Source of the DNA: Calidifontibacillus erzurumensis
Lineage (GTDB): Bacteria > Bacillota > Bacilli > Bacillales > Bacillaceae_J
Length of the DNA: 64,000 bases
Direction: 5' to 3'
Assembly (NCBI RefSeq): GCF_013303125.1
Contig: NZ_JABTTE010000001.1
Span: 186,001 to 250,000 of the forward strand
Below the pieces are notes generated by a model. It did no database searches. It saw only the letters and a list, made by a program, of their open reading frames with translations, and was not told the DNA's origin. Numbering within the stretch: position 1 is the first letter of the stretch; every line of letters begins with the position of its first letter. The position numbers and the translations under genes are program-made. Shown here one piece after another: positions 16,835 to 26,618 of the stretch.

Positions 16835-17869
16835 TTGAAATTAATAGATTCAGAAAAAATATTTGATACATTGAAACGCCCGCTAAAAGATTTAAGAATT
16901 TCAGTTATAGATCGATGCAATTTTCGTTGCGTCTATTGTATGCCAAAAGAGTTATTCGGAGATGATTTTCCATTTCTCCCTCAATATGAAATGCTTACAT
17001 TTGAAGAAATTGAACGCATTACCTCAATCTTTGTGTCGTTAGGCGTGGAAAAAATTCGCCTAACAGGTGGGGAACCACTTTTGCGCAAAGATTTGCCTCA
17101 TCTTGTAGAGCGTTTAAATCATATAGATGGTGTAAAAGATATTGCTCTGACTACAAATGGAGTACATTTGTCAAAATATGCTCAACAGTTGAAAGATGCT
17201 GGACTACATCGAGTAAATGTAAGTTTAGATTCCCTAGATGATAAGCAATTTGGTAAAATTAATGGCCGAAATGTGAAGGTAAGCACAGTCTTGAAAGGAA
17301 TTGAAGCTGCTGAAAAAGCAGGTCTTTTCATAAAAGTAAATATGGTTGTAAAAAAAGGGATGAATGAAGACCAAATCATTCCAATGGCTAAATTTTTTAA
17401 AGAGAAAAATATTACATTGAGATTTATTGAATTTATGGATGTCGGTAATTCAAATGGCTGGGATTTATCCCAAGTTATATCGAAAAAAGAAATTGTAGAA
17501 ATGATTGATAAAGAAATGCCACTTCAGCCATTAGATCCTAATTATTTTGGAGAAGTGGCAAGCCGTTATCGCTATGTTGATTCGAAGACAGAAATCGGCA
17601 TTATATCTTCTGTAACAGATTCCTTTTGCTCATCATGTACGAGGATTAGATTATCAGCGGATGGAAAAATTTATACTTGTTTATTTGCTGACAAAGGTTT
17701 TGATGTAAGAACGCTTTTGCGGGAAAAAGCGTCTGATCAAGAGTTGAAAGAATCTATCAAGAATGTATGGTTTAACCGTAAAGACCGATATTCTGATGAA
17801 CGCTTGGAACAAACTATCAAAGGGAATAAGCGAAAAAACAAAATCGAAATGTCTTATATCGGTGGTTGA
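16835..17869 (+). CDS. moaA: GTP 3',8-cyclase MoaA (molybdenum cofactor)
   Basis: 344 aa. Radical-SAM enzyme that converts GTP in the first step of molybdopterin synthesis. Seen: the N-terminal cluster motif C28-x3-C32-x2-C35, the [12 protein letters not shown]-binding block, the C-terminal second-cluster motif CSSC-x13-C, and the C-terminal Gly-Gly needed for activity. TTG start with AGGGGTGAT upstream. It stands alone between the yqzE terminator and yqhG. In B. subtilis moaA is elsewhere, so this looks like a relocated or acquired single gene. The ThiF/MoeB gene at 140 may be a partner. Confidence 0.95.
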   Translation: MKLIDSEKIFDTLKRPLKDLRISVIDRCNFRCVYCMPKELFGDDFPFLPQYEMLTFEEIERITSIFVSLGVEKIRLTGGEPLLRKDLPHLVERLNHIDGVKDIALTTNGVHLSKYAQQLKDAGLHRVNVSLDSLDDKQFGKINGRNVKVSTVLKGIEAAEKAGLFIKVNMVVKKGMNEDQIIPMAKFFKEKNITLRFIEFMDVGNSNGWDLSQVISKKEIVEMIDKEMPLQPLDPNYFGEVASRYRYVDSKTEIGIISSVTDSFCSSCTRIRLSADGKIYTCLFADKGFDVRTLLREKASDQELKESIKNVWFNRKDRYSDERLEQTIKGNKRKNKIEMSYIGG

Positions 17870-17885
17870 ACAACAGTCTTACATT

Positions 17886-17941
17886 CCGCAAATCGGTTAC
17901 TTTTGAAAATCAATGAATAATCGGTTTGCGGATATTTATTT
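17886..17941. terminator. Hairpin between convergent moaA and yqhG
   Basis: CCGCAAA (17886-17892) pairs with TTTGCGG (17935-17941) over a long loop. The 3' side is AT-rich (TATTTATTTTAATTTT) but lacks a clean T run. It is probably the shared terminator of the two convergent genes. Confidence 0.45.
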
Positions 17942-17969
17942 TAATTTTAATGAAAAATTAATATCATTT

Positions 17970-18758
17970 TTATAGTACTTGATCTGTTAAATAAAATAAC
18001 CCCCCATTAATAATTTCAATTTTAATTTTTGGTTTATATTGTGCTTCTAATGCTGCTTTCTCAGTGAAGTAACTCTCTCGTTTTTCTTCCAAATCTTCAT
18101 AAAAATGATCTAATAATTGCAAATCTTTTTGCCACCGCTTATGTGCTTCCTCTGCCCATTGATGGTCATCATTTTCGATGATTTGCATAACCATTCTTTC
18201 AATCCTTTTTAAGCCGCTTTTTGGTTTGATAAGCGGAGAGAGAGTGAAACAATAGTCGGGTATTTTCGGTGTCAAATTTTTTTTCATGATCTTTTTATGG
18301 GCTTGATCTATCATGACCCCGTTGATTAGATTTAGACCGAGCGAAAACAATAAATCTTTTTTGCGGTCGCAAATATAGGAAGCTTTCAAATTTACAAGAA
18401 GCCATGGGTATAACGCTCTATTTACATTCGTTTCCACTTGTTCAAACATGCGAATGGAGGAAGCCATCTTTTTTGTTGAACGGAAAATTTGATGCAATCT
18501 TGGCGATCCGAAATGAATAGCTTCACCTTTTACACCATCTGGGACTTTCTTCCGATCGGTAATAAAGGTTAATTTCATTGGAGTTCCTTGGCCGCCTGTT
18601 TTTTCTATATAATGCCAATAAAATGGCCGATTCATTAATTCTTTGTCCAATTCTACTGTGAGTTGAACGACAAGGTGTCCAGGTGAATTTTCAATAATTT
18701 CACAGCCGTTACTAGAAAAATAGCGTTTCAAAAAGTTATGAATATCTTGCTGTTGCAT
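17970..18758 (-). CDS. yqhG: YqhG family protein
   Basis: 262 aa. No catalytic motif recognised. The N-terminal half is rich in aromatic and His residues (RPFYWHYIEKTGGQGTP), the C-terminal part is helical and charged. Its 5' end overlaps the 3' end of yqhH by 23 bp on the same strand, as in B. subtilis, so the two are translationally linked and probably work together. Function unknown. Confidence 0.85.
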   Translation of the reverse strand: MQQQDIHNFLKRYFSSNGCEIIENSPGHLVVQLTVELDKELMNRPFYWHYIEKTGGQGTPMKLTFITDRKKVPDGVKGEAIHFGSPRLHQIFRSTKKMASSIRMFEQVETNVNRALYPWLLVNLKASYICDRKKDLLFSLGLNLINGVMIDQAHKKIMKKNLTPKIPDYCFTLSPLIKPKSGLKRIERMVMQIIENDDHQWAEEAHKRWQKDLQLLDHFYEDLEEKRESYFTEKAALEAQYKPKIKIEIINGGLFYLTDQVL

Positions 18759-20421
18759 ACGACTCTCCCTCTCTTAACGTTTCGGTACCATAATTAATAA
18801 CTGAAATTAGATTATCCATTTTTATGCGAATTTCACCGCTTGATTCTGAATGAAATAAAATATCTTCAATATGCCGTTCAATATCGCCAATTTCCAGCCT
18901 CGTTAAAATTTCATCAAGTTCGCCAATAACTCTTTCAAATAAATTAATTTTCTCATAAAGCAAATGTAAAATATGTTCTTCAACGGTTCCTTTAGTGGCA
19001 AAATTATAAATTAACACATCTCTCTCTTGACCTAAACGGTGGATCCTTCCAATACGCTGTTCAATTCTCATCGGGTTCCACGGCAAATCATAGTTGATAA
19101 TCCGATTGCAAAATTGCAAGTTAATTCCTTCTCCTCCCGCTTCAGTGGCAATTAAAACTTGAACATTATTTTTAAATAAATCCCTCATCCAATCTTTTTT
19201 GCTTCTTTTAAAGCCTCCTCGATAAGGGACAGAGGTAATTCCATGTTGTTTTAGAAACCATTGCAAATAAAGTTGGGTTGCTCGATATTCGGTAAAAACG
19301 ATGAATTTTTCATTCGTTCCTTGAATCAATTCCAAAACTTTTTCTGCCTTAGAATTTTTTTCTACCTTTCCAGCTAAATCCATTAAATGGTTGATGATTG
19401 AAACGACTTCCTCATTTGTTTCTTCTTTATCAAGCATATTTTTTAATGTTAAAAAAGCTGCTTCGCGGCTGGAACAAACTTCTTTTTGCAGCGTAATGAG
19501 TGAAAATTGGCTTTTGTTCAAATAAGGGTTTGCTTTTAAAGAACAGACAGCATCGTAAAAGTCTTTTTCTTGTTTCGAAAGTTCAATCGGAACGGTTTTA
19601 ATAATTCGTTTCGTCCATTCCATTCCAGTATCTTGACGTCTATTTCTTATCATTACTTTGTTTATTAATTGTTTTAAGTAGTCATTATTTTCTACTTTAC
19701 GGTCTTTTGCTGAGAACTCCTCAGAAAATTTTGATTCGGTGCCAAGGTAACCTGGTTTCAATAATGACACTAAATTAAAAATTTCTTCAACCTTGTTTTG
19801 TACTGGTGTTGCCGTTAATAAAAGGCAAAACTTTTTCTTTAAGTTTTGTACAAATTCATAGTTTTTAGTTTTATTGTTTTTTAATTTATGGGCTTCATCA
19901 ATGATGATCATGTCATAATTTTGCTTGTAGATGATTTCCCGATGAGGATCTCTTTTTGCCGTATCAATGGATGAAACGACAACATCGCATTGTTCCCAGA
20001 CATAGCTTTTTCTTTGAGCGACTGCAGGTATATAAAACTTTTCATTCAACTCTCGTTCCCATTGTGTTACAAGGGAAGCCGGAACGAGAATGAGCGCTTT
20101 TTTGACTAATCCTCGGATCATATATTCTTTTAATATGAGACCGGCCTCTATTGTTTTCCCTAAACCAACTTCATCAGCCAGGATCGCTTTTCCATTCATT
20201 TTCTCAACGACCGTTTGGGCAGCCTCCAATTGGTGTGGAAGCAAAGTTAAATTAGGCAAAAATTGGGGAGCAATCAACCCTTCAAACGTTGGGATGAGTA
20301 AATGTTCCTCAATTTCATAAGCTAATTTAAATAGTTCCCAATTTGCCCAAGGTCCGTCCGTTTCTATTTTTCTTAAAAAGTCTTCTTGCCAGGATTGATC
20401 AAATTCGATGTCTAATTGCAT
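18736..20421 (-). CDS. yqhH: SNF2-type DEAD/DEAH helicase YqhH
   Basis: 561 aa. Seen: Walker A LADEVGLGKTIEAGL (about 96-110), DEAH box in IIIDEAHKLKN, motif III LLTATPVQN, and in the C-terminal helicase domain ATEAGGEGINLQ and RIGRIHRLGQ. This is the RapA/SNF2 arrangement without accessory N-terminal domains. ATG 20421 has GAAAGGA upstream; the longer frame to 20478 adds residues absent from B. subtilis YqhH (557). A nucleic-acid translocase is sure, its cellular role is not. Confidence 0.9.
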   Translation of the reverse strand: MQLDIEFDQSWQEDFLRKIETDGPWANWELFKLAYEIEEHLLIPTFEGLIAPQFLPNLTLLPHQLEAAQTVVEKMNGKAILADEVGLGKTIEAGLILKEYMIRGLVKKALILVPASLVTQWERELNEKFYIPAVAQRKSYVWEQCDVVVSSIDTAKRDPHREIIYKQNYDMIIIDEAHKLKNNKTKNYEFVQNLKKKFCLLLTATPVQNKVEEIFNLVSLLKPGYLGTESKFSEEFSAKDRKVENNDYLKQLINKVMIRNRRQDTGMEWTKRIIKTVPIELSKQEKDFYDAVCSLKANPYLNKSQFSLITLQKEVCSSREAAFLTLKNMLDKEETNEEVVSIINHLMDLAGKVEKNSKAEKVLELIQGTNEKFIVFTEYRATQLYLQWFLKQHGITSVPYRGGFKRSKKDWMRDLFKNNVQVLIATEAGGEGINLQFCNRIINYDLPWNPMRIEQRIGRIHRLGQERDVLIYNFATKGTVEEHILHLLYEKINLFERVIGELDEILTRLEIGDIERHIEDILFHSESSGEIRIKMDNLISVINYGTETLREGESYATARYS

Positions 20422-20539
20422 AGAACCGATCCTTTCTTTGTCTCTCATTTGATTATTTAAAAAAAAATTGCCGAACACTTCTAATTATTGTAGGATTATT
20501 ATAGAAGATTTAAGTTAAAGTATTTCCAATTTGCCGAAA

Positions 20540-20798
20540 ATTATATATGGGCGAATGATAACAAGGGGAGAGACCACAAGAAGTCAAAGTGGCGCCGAAG
20601 GAGCAAGCAGCATTGGCTGTGAATCTCTCAGGCAAAAAGACTCTTGTTTGACGCAACTCTGGAGAGCGCTTATTTGCCCATTGGGCGTATTATACATAAG
20701 CCACCCACGAGGAAGTAAACCGGTTTCATTGTAAGAAAAAAGATTGAAAGCGAAACAATGAAAAACTTGGTTGAAAACTTTCTGGTAACAGGACAGAG
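20540..20798 (+). ncRNA. gcvT leader: Tandem glycine riboswitch (two aptamers)
   Basis: First aptamer about 20545-20673: GGGGAGAGACC, GGCGCCGAAGGAGCAAG, GAATCTCTCAGGCAAAAAG and GACGCAACTCTGGAGAG, all hallmark conserved segments. Second aptamer about 20674-20798: CCACCCACGAGGAAG and the ending AACTTTCTGGTAACAGGACAGAGA. It precedes the three glycine-cleavage genes. Glycine binding should prevent the downstream terminator from forming and switch the operon on. Confidence 0.95.
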
Positions 20799-20838
20799 AA
20801 ATGCACAACATAAATATGTGTATTTCTCTGTTTTTTTA
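20793..20838 (+). terminator. Riboswitch expression-platform terminator
   Basis: ACAGAGAAATgCACA pairs with TGTGtATTTCTCTGT, followed by seven T. The 5' arm overlaps the end of the second aptamer (GGACAGAGA), so aptamer folding and termination exclude each other. Confidence 0.9.
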
Positions 20839-20875
20839 TTATATAAAAATAATAATTATGGCAAGGAGGCGTTTT

Positions 20876-21979
20876 ATGTCTGCATTAAAACGGACACCGT
20901 TATATTCGTTGTATGAAAATTATGGTGCGAAAACGATCGACTTTGGCGGATGGGAATTGCCTGTACAATTTACTTCTATTAAAGAAGAACATGAGGCTGT
21001 TCGCACAAAAGCTGGGCTGTTCGATGTATCTCACATGGGTGAAATTGAAGTAAAGGGTAAAGACAGTTTGGCATTTTTACAAAAAATGATGACAAATGAT
21101 ATTTCCAAGTTAAAAGAAGGCGAAGTTTTATATACAGCTATGTGTTATGAAAACGGCGGAACGGTCGATGATTTATTAGTATATAAAAAAGCAAATGATG
21201 ATTATTTGCTCGTTGTCAATGCAGCAAATACCGAAAAAGATTTTGAATGGTTAGAAAGCCATGTTTCTGGTGATGTCCAACTAAAAAATGCATCGGAGGA
21301 AATTGCTCAATTAGCCCTGCAAGGTCCGCTCGCTGAGGAAATTTTGCAGAAGCTTACAAATGAAGATTTATCAGAAATAAAATATTTCAAATTTAAAGAA
21401 AATATCGATTTGCAAGGCATAAAAGCGCTCGTTTCCCGCACAGGTTATACAGGTGAAGACGGTTTTGAGATTTATTGTTCTGAAAAAGATGCAAAAGAGT
21501 TATGGAAGCTCATCTTAGAGGCTGGCAAAGAGCTTGGCATTAAACCAATTGGACTAGGTGCACGAGATACATTGCGTTTTGAAGCGCGGCTTCCTCTATA
21601 TGGTCAGGAGCTAGGCCCTGACATTTCACCACTTGAAGCGGGCATTGGTTTTGTAGTGAAACTAGATAAAGAAACTGATTTTATTGGAAAACAAGCTTTG
21701 CAAAAACAAAAAGAAGAGGGTCTAGCAAAAAAGATTGTCGGAATTGAGATGATTGAGCGCGGAATTCCTCGCCACGGCTATAAGGTTTATAACGGCGATG
21801 AAGAAATCGGCCATATCACTTCAGGGACACAATCACCGACGTTAAATAAAGCAATCGGTTTGGCACTTATTAAGAGCGATTTCGCGACACTAGGGACTGA
21901 AGTAAGCATTGAGGTAAGACCGAAAAAGTACGCGAAAGCGAAAGTTGTGGCAACACCGTTTTATAAACGTCAAAAATAA
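20876..21979 (+). CDS. gcvT: Aminomethyltransferase (glycine cleavage T protein)
   Basis: 367 aa. Transfers the aminomethyl carbon from the lipoylated H protein to tetrahydrofolate, releasing ammonia. Seen: the folate-binding [22 protein letters not shown], and [14 protein letters not shown] blocks, and [24 protein letters not shown] 20876 is preceded by AAGGAGG. First gene of gcvT-gcvPA-gcvPB. The H protein is not in the window, while lipM and lpdV, its functional partners, are. Confidence 0.96.
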   Translation: MSALKRTPLYSLYENYGAKTIDFGGWELPVQFTSIKEEHEAVRTKAGLFDVSHMGEIEVKGKDSLAFLQKMMTNDISKLKEGEVLYTAMCYENGGTVDDLLVYKKANDDYLLVVNAANTEKDFEWLESHVSGDVQLKNASEEIAQLALQGPLAEEILQKLTNEDLSEIKYFKFKENIDLQGIKALVSRTGYTGEDGFEIYCSEKDAKELWKLILEAGKELGIKPIGLGARDTLRFEARLPLYGQELGPDISPLEAGIGFVVKLDKETDFIGKQALQKQKEEGLAKKIVGIEMIERGIPRHGYKVYNGDEEIGHITSGTQSPTLNKAIGLALIKSDFATLGTEVSIEVRPKKYAKAKVVATPFYKRQK

Positions 21980-21990
21980 GGAGGATTCAA

Positions 21991-23337
21991 ATGGATTATC
22001 GCTACCTGCCTATGACAGAAAAAGATAAAAATGAAATGTTAGAAGCCATTGGCGTTTCTTCAATTGATGAACTATTTTCAGATATTCCAGAAGAGGTTCG
22101 TTTTAAAGGGCATCTTCAATTAAAATCACCTTTATCGGAACCTGAATTAATGAAAGAATTTGCAAGACTAGCAAATAAAAATGCTGATTTAAAATCATAT
22201 GTATCATTTTTAGGTGCTGGCGTTTACGACCATTATATTCCGACGATCGTTGACCATGTTATTTCAAGGTCGGAGTTTTACACTGCATATACACCATATC
22301 AGCCAGAAATTTCCCAAGGTGAACTGCAGGCTATATTTGAATTCCAAACGATGATTTGTGAGTTAACTGGCATGGAAGTAGCCAATTCATCAATGTATGA
22401 TGGTGGTACCGCAATGGCTGAAGCTGCAGCGTTAAGCGCCGGACAAACGAATCGGAAAAAAGTGCTCGTATCCAAAGCTGTCCATCCAGAATACCGGACT
22501 GTTTTAAAAACATATGCACGAGGCCAGCATTTGGAAGTAATCGAAATTGATTTAGATAATGGTACAACAAATATCGAACAACTAAAAAATACGATGGCTG
22601 ATGATGTTGCTTGTTTTGTCGTCCAATATCCAAACTTTTTTGGACAAATTGAACCATTAAAGGAAATTGAGGAAATTGTCCATTCAAAACAAGCGATGTT
22701 TGTTGTCACAAGCAACCCACTAGCACTCGGTGTTCTTACACCTCCAGGAGAATTTGGTGCAGATATTGTTGTTGGTGATGTGCAGCCATTTGGCATCCCG
22801 GCACAGTTTGGTGGACCGCATTGCGGCTATTTTGCTGTAACGAAAAAGCTTATGAGGAAAGTTCCAGGTCGTCTAGTAGGTCAAACGGTTGATGAGGATG
22901 GAAAACGTGGGTTTGTTCTCACATTACAAGCCCGTGAACAGCACATTCGCCGTGAAAAGGCAACTTCAAACATTTGTTCCAACCAAGCGTTAAATGCATT
23001 GGCATCTGCCGTTGCGATGACAGCTTTAGGAAAGAAAGGAATAAAAGAAATCGGATTACAAAATATAGCGAAAGCACAATATGCAAAAACGAAATTTCAA
23101 GAAGCAGGTTTTAGCTCTCCATTTACAGGTCCTTTCTTTAATGAATTTGTGATTTCCTGCCCGAAACCTGTTAATGATATCAACGAATATTTATTGCAAA
23201 AAGGAATCATCGGTGGTTATGACTTAGGCCGTGATTATGATGAACTTTCAAACCATATGCTCGTTTGTGTAACTGAACTAAGAACAAAGGCAGAAATTGA
23301 TTTGTTTGTTAAGGAAATGGAGGGTTATTATGCATAG
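21991..23337 (+). CDS. gcvPA: Glycine dehydrogenase (decarboxylating) subunit 1
   Basis: 448 aa, AAGGAGG ribosome-binding site. N-terminal half of the split P protein; with GcvPB it forms the PLP enzyme that decarboxylates glycine. Seen: [46 protein letters not shown] and the Gly-rich [16 protein letters not shown]. It overlaps gcvPB by 8 bp, suiting balanced production of the two subunits. Confidence 0.96.
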   Translation: MDYRYLPMTEKDKNEMLEAIGVSSIDELFSDIPEEVRFKGHLQLKSPLSEPELMKEFARLANKNADLKSYVSFLGAGVYDHYIPTIVDHVISRSEFYTAYTPYQPEISQGELQAIFEFQTMICELTGMEVANSSMYDGGTAMAEAAALSAGQTNRKKVLVSKAVHPEYRTVLKTYARGQHLEVIEIDLDNGTTNIEQLKNTMADDVACFVVQYPNFFGQIEPLKEIEEIVHSKQAMFVVTSNPLALGVLTPPGEFGADIVVGDVQPFGIPAQFGGPHCGYFAVTKKLMRKVPGRLVGQTVDEDGKRGFVLTLQAREQHIRREKATSNICSNQALNALASAVAMTALGKKGIKEIGLQNIAKAQYAKTKFQEAGFSSPFTGPFFNEFVISCPKPVNDINEYLLQKGIIGGYDLGRDYDELSNHMLVCVTELRTKAEIDLFVKEMEGYYA

Positions 23338-24787
23338 TCATGAACAGCCATTAATATTCGAGATTACAAAAGAAGGGCGCGTCGGCTATAGTCTTCCTGA
23401 GTTAGATGTTCCGGAAGTCGATGTGAATGCTGTTTTTCCAAATGAATATATTCGAAAAACAGAACCAGAATTCCCGGAAGTGTCAGAACTTGATATTATG
23501 CGCCATTACACGGCATTATCAAGAAGGAATCACGGAGTTGACTCTGGGTTTTATCCACTCGGATCTTGTACGATGAAATACAATCCGAAAGTAAATGAAG
23601 CGATCGTCCGTATGGCTGGCTTTAGTCATATTCATCCGTACCAAGATGAAAAAACAATTCAAGGTGCATTAGAGTTAATGTATGAATTACAAAATGACTT
23701 GGCTGAAATAACAGGTATGGATCAAGTCACATTGCAGCCTGCAGCAGGTGCACATGGTGAATGGACGGGACTAATGTTAATTCGGGCATATCACGAAGCT
23801 AGAGGAGACTTTAAACGCACAAAAGTAATCGTTCCAGATTCTGCCCACGGAACGAATCCTGCTTCCGCAACAGTTGCTGGTTTTGAATCTATTACAGTAA
23901 AATCCAATGAAGATGGATTAGTTGATTTGGAAGATTTAAGAAAGGTTGTCGGACCAGATACTGCTGCTTTAATGTTAACGAATCCGAACACATTAGGATT
24001 ATTTGAAAGTCAAATTGTGGAAATTGCAAAAATCGTCCATGAAGCCGGAGGCAAGCTTTATTATGATGGTGCAAACTTAAATGCAATTTTAGGTAAAGCA
24101 CGTCCAGGAGATATGGGCTTTGATGTTGTTCATTTAAATCTCCATAAGACGTTTACTGGTCCCCACGGAGGCGGCGGACCTGGATCTGGTCCAGTTGGTG
24201 TGAAAGCAGATTTAGTCCCATATTTGCCTGTACCTTTAGCTGCTAAAAATGAAAACGGCTATTATTTAGATTACGATAAACCACAAACGATCGGCCGCGT
24301 GAAGCCGTTCCATGGAAACTTTGGTATATATGTTCGCGCTTATGCTTATATTCGTACAATGGGACCGGAAGGATTGAAACTAGTTTCAGAATATGCTGTA
24401 TTAAATGCAAACTATATGATGAGAAAATTAGCGCCTTATTATGATCTTCCTTATGACACTCATTGCAAGCATGAGTTTGTTTTATCAGGAAGACGCCAGA
24501 AAAAGCTCGGGGTACGAACGCTAGATATCGCCAAGCGTTTGCTTGACTTTGGTTATCACCCGCCAACCATTTATTTTCCGCTAATCGTTGAGGAATGTAT
24601 GATGATAGAGCCGACAGAGACGGAATCAAAAGAAACGCTTGATGCCTTTATTGATGCGATGATTCAAATTGCTGAAGAAGTGGAAAAAAGCCCTGAAGTT
24701 GTTCAAGAAGCACCGCATAATACGGTTGTCAAGCGTCTCGATGAAACGCTTGCTGCAAGAAAACCGGTGTTGCGTTACGAAAAATAA
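23330..24787 (+). CDS. gcvPB: Glycine dehydrogenase (decarboxylating) subunit 2
   Basis: 485 aa. ATG 23330 lies inside the end of gcvPA behind GGAGGG. PLP-binding half of the split P protein: the Schiff-base Lys is in [18 protein letters not shown], and the [10 protein letters not shown] block is also present. Last gene of the operon, followed by a strong terminator. Confidence 0.96.
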   Translation: MHSHEQPLIFEITKEGRVGYSLPELDVPEVDVNAVFPNEYIRKTEPEFPEVSELDIMRHYTALSRRNHGVDSGFYPLGSCTMKYNPKVNEAIVRMAGFSHIHPYQDEKTIQGALELMYELQNDLAEITGMDQVTLQPAAGAHGEWTGLMLIRAYHEARGDFKRTKVIVPDSAHGTNPASATVAGFESITVKSNEDGLVDLEDLRKVVGPDTAALMLTNPNTLGLFESQIVEIAKIVHEAGGKLYYDGANLNAILGKARPGDMGFDVVHLNLHKTFTGPHGGGGPGSGPVGVKADLVPYLPVPLAAKNENGYYLDYDKPQTIGRVKPFHGNFGIYVRAYAYIRTMGPEGLKLVSEYAVLNANYMMRKLAPYYDLPYDTHCKHEFVLSGRRQKKLGVRTLDIAKRLLDFGYHPPTIYFPLIVEECMMIEPTETESKETLDAFIDAMIQIAEEVEKSPEVVQEAPHNTVVKRLDETLAARKPVLRYEK

Positions 24788-24792
24788 ATAGT

Positions 24793-24820
24793 AAAGGAGC
24801 TGAGATGTCAGCTCCTTTTA
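24793..24820. terminator. Bidirectional terminator between gcvPB and yqhL
   Basis: AAAGGAGCTGA / TCAGCTCCTTT with a 4-base loop and T run. It overlaps the yqhL stop codon on the other strand. Confidence 0.9.
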
Positions 24821-25189
24821 TTTCTTTTTAATTTTGCCTGTCCATTGTTTAAAGCCGCCTTTTAGATGGCTAATATCTTTGCAGCCCATTCTTTTAAGGA
24901 TGGCCGCAGCTCTTGCACTACGATAACCGCTTTGGCAATATAAGTAAACTGGCATGTCTTTTCTAATTTCTGCTTTTCTAGCATGAAGTTGGGTAAGCGG
25001 GATATTGCGGGCGCCTAATATATGGCCTGCTTCATACTCATTCGGTTCTCGGACATCGATAAGTTGAGCTTTTCTATAGCCCGCGATAAATTCTTCCTGT
25101 GTTAAAGTTTTTAAATATCGTTTTTGATAAAGGCGTGTCCCGATAAAGTAAACAGCAATAGCAACAATCGTAATAATAAATAATTCCAT
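24818..25189 (-). CDS. yqhL: Membrane-anchored rhodanese-domain protein YqhL
   Basis: 123 aa. One N-terminal membrane helix (residues 2-18), then a single rhodanese domain with LIDVREPNEYEAGHI and the active-site loop C85-QSGYRS. Sulfur transfer from thiosulfate or persulfide is the family reaction; the true partner is unknown. GGGGAGGAG precedes the ATG. The six-residue active loop is the sulfurtransferase rather than the phosphatase type. Confidence 0.9.
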   Translation of the reverse strand: MELFIITIVAIAVYFIGTRLYQKRYLKTLTQEEFIAGYRKAQLIDVREPNEYEAGHILGARNIPLTQLHARKAEIRKDMPVYLYCQSGYRSARAAAILKRMGCKDISHLKGGFKQWTGKIKKK

Positions 25190-25424
25190 ATCTCAAACTC
25201 CTCCCCTCTAAAGAACAGTCGTATCCTCATTCATTATATAAAGGTTTATCTTGATTAGCAAAATAAAAAATAATCAACTCTCATTTTGTTCTTTAGTTGC
25301 ACAGGTAGAGGGGTGGAGAGTTTTCAAAAACAAGTCACAATTCCCTTGTTTAATTTATTTGAGATCAGTTCAACTTTTGGTAGACTATTGGAGTAACCTT
25401 CATTCAAAGGAGCAGATATAATAA

Positions 25425-26261
25425 ATGCAAAAAGAAGTATGGTATTTTATCGATTCAGGAAATTGTTCACCAAGCTTTAATATGGCTTGTGATGAGGCGT
25501 TATTATTATGGCAAAGTGAAGGTACAATGAAGCCAACGATTAGATTTTATGGCTGGAGTCCGCCTACCCTTTCGATCGGCTATTTTCAAACAGTTGAAAA
25601 AGAAATTGATATCGACGCCGTAAGAGCGCACCAACTAGGGTTTGTACGTAGGCCAACTGGAGGCAGAGCGGTATTGCATGATAAAGAGTTAACCTACAGC
25701 GTCATCGTACCCGAAAGCCATCCGAAAATGCCGACATCTGTAACAGAGGCTTATCGAGTTATTTCAACCGGTCTATTAGAAGGATTTAAAGAACTAGGCC
25801 TTGATGCCTATTTTGCCATTCCTAAAAATGAGGTTGAACTAGATGAATTAAAAAAACCTCGCTCTTCTGTCTGTTTTGATGCACCGTCGTGGTATGAACT
25901 TGTCGTGGAAGGAAAGAAAGTTGCCGGGAGCGCACAAACGAGACAAAAAGGAGTAATATTGCAGCACGGATCAATCTTGCTAGATATCGATGAAGACATG
26001 CTCTTTAGTCTTTTTAAATTTAAAAATGAACGAATAAAAGTACGGATGATGGAAGCTTTTAAAAATAAAGCAGTTTCCATCAATAGACTTACTAATAAAA
26101 AAGTGACCATTGAAGATGCGAAACAAGCATTTAAAAAAGGATTTGAAAAAGGGCTTGAAATTGAGCTTGAACCATATATACTTAGTGAGGGGCAACTAAA
26201 AATAATAAAAGAAATTGAAGAGGAAAAATATTTGCGTGATGAGTGGAATTTTCGAAAATAA
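25425..26261 (+). CDS. lipM: Octanoyl-[GcvH]:protein transferase LipM
   Basis: 278 aa. Moves octanoate from acyl carrier protein onto the H protein in lipoate synthesis. Seen: [18 protein letters not shown], the nucleophile Cys150 in [13 protein letters not shown] (same position as in B. subtilis LipM), and [18 protein letters not shown] lies upstream. Its place next to the gcv operon fits its dedicated substrate GcvH. Confidence 0.94.
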   Translation: MQKEVWYFIDSGNCSPSFNMACDEALLLWQSEGTMKPTIRFYGWSPPTLSIGYFQTVEKEIDIDAVRAHQLGFVRRPTGGRAVLHDKELTYSVIVPESHPKMPTSVTEAYRVISTGLLEGFKELGLDAYFAIPKNEVELDELKKPRSSVCFDAPSWYELVVEGKKVAGSAQTRQKGVILQHGSILLDIDEDMLFSLFKFKNERIKVRMMEAFKNKAVSINRLTNKKVTIEDAKQAFKKGFEKGLEIELEPYILSEGQLKIIKEIEEEKYLRDEWNFRK

Positions 26262-26267
26262 TAAACA

Positions 26268-26298
26268 AAAATGTGGTACGGAAGCCACATTTTTTTGT
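26268..26298 (+). terminator. Terminator after lipM
   Basis: AAATGTGG / CCACATTT stem with an 8-base loop, then seven T. Confidence 0.85.
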
Positions 26299-26453
26299 TG
26301 TTTGTCAAAACCTTGATAAAATCTAGCAATTTATTTTGCAAGCAAGAAAATTTTTCATATTTCGTCATAAGTACCGAAAAAAACATTTTTATCGTGTTTT
26401 TTCTCTTCTTTTTAAGAAATTCCTAGTTTGACAAATTCGTCCTTTTCAGTTCC

Positions 26454-26508
26454 TTAAATCAATATATAGTATGTCTTTTGATAATATTAACACTATATAT
26501 TGATTTAA
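26454..26508 (+). promoter_or_regulatory. Paired NrdR-like boxes upstream of nrdJ
   Basis: Two copies of the NrdR box core (CwAtATaTwGT): CAATATATAGT at 26460-26470 (full match) and CTATATATTGA at 26493-26503 (10 of 11). Core starts are 33 bp apart, near three helix turns. Together they make a perfect 17-bp inverted repeat (TTAAATCAATATATAGT and its complement). NrdR represses ribonucleotide reductase genes when dATP is plentiful; nrdR itself is not in this window. Confidence 0.8.
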
Positions 26509-26618
26509 AGGGGATAATATGGTACGGTTAGAATACTGAAAGACATCTAGAATTAATTGCTAGAATTGTATAAGAATATTGCAGTTGGTAATCAATAGAT
26601 TTAAGGAGAGATGAAAAG

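Noticed and set aside
26300-26618. Cobalamin riboswitch before nrdJ
   Set aside because: No B12-box-like conserved core or matching stems seen; the strong feature here is the NrdR-like box pair.
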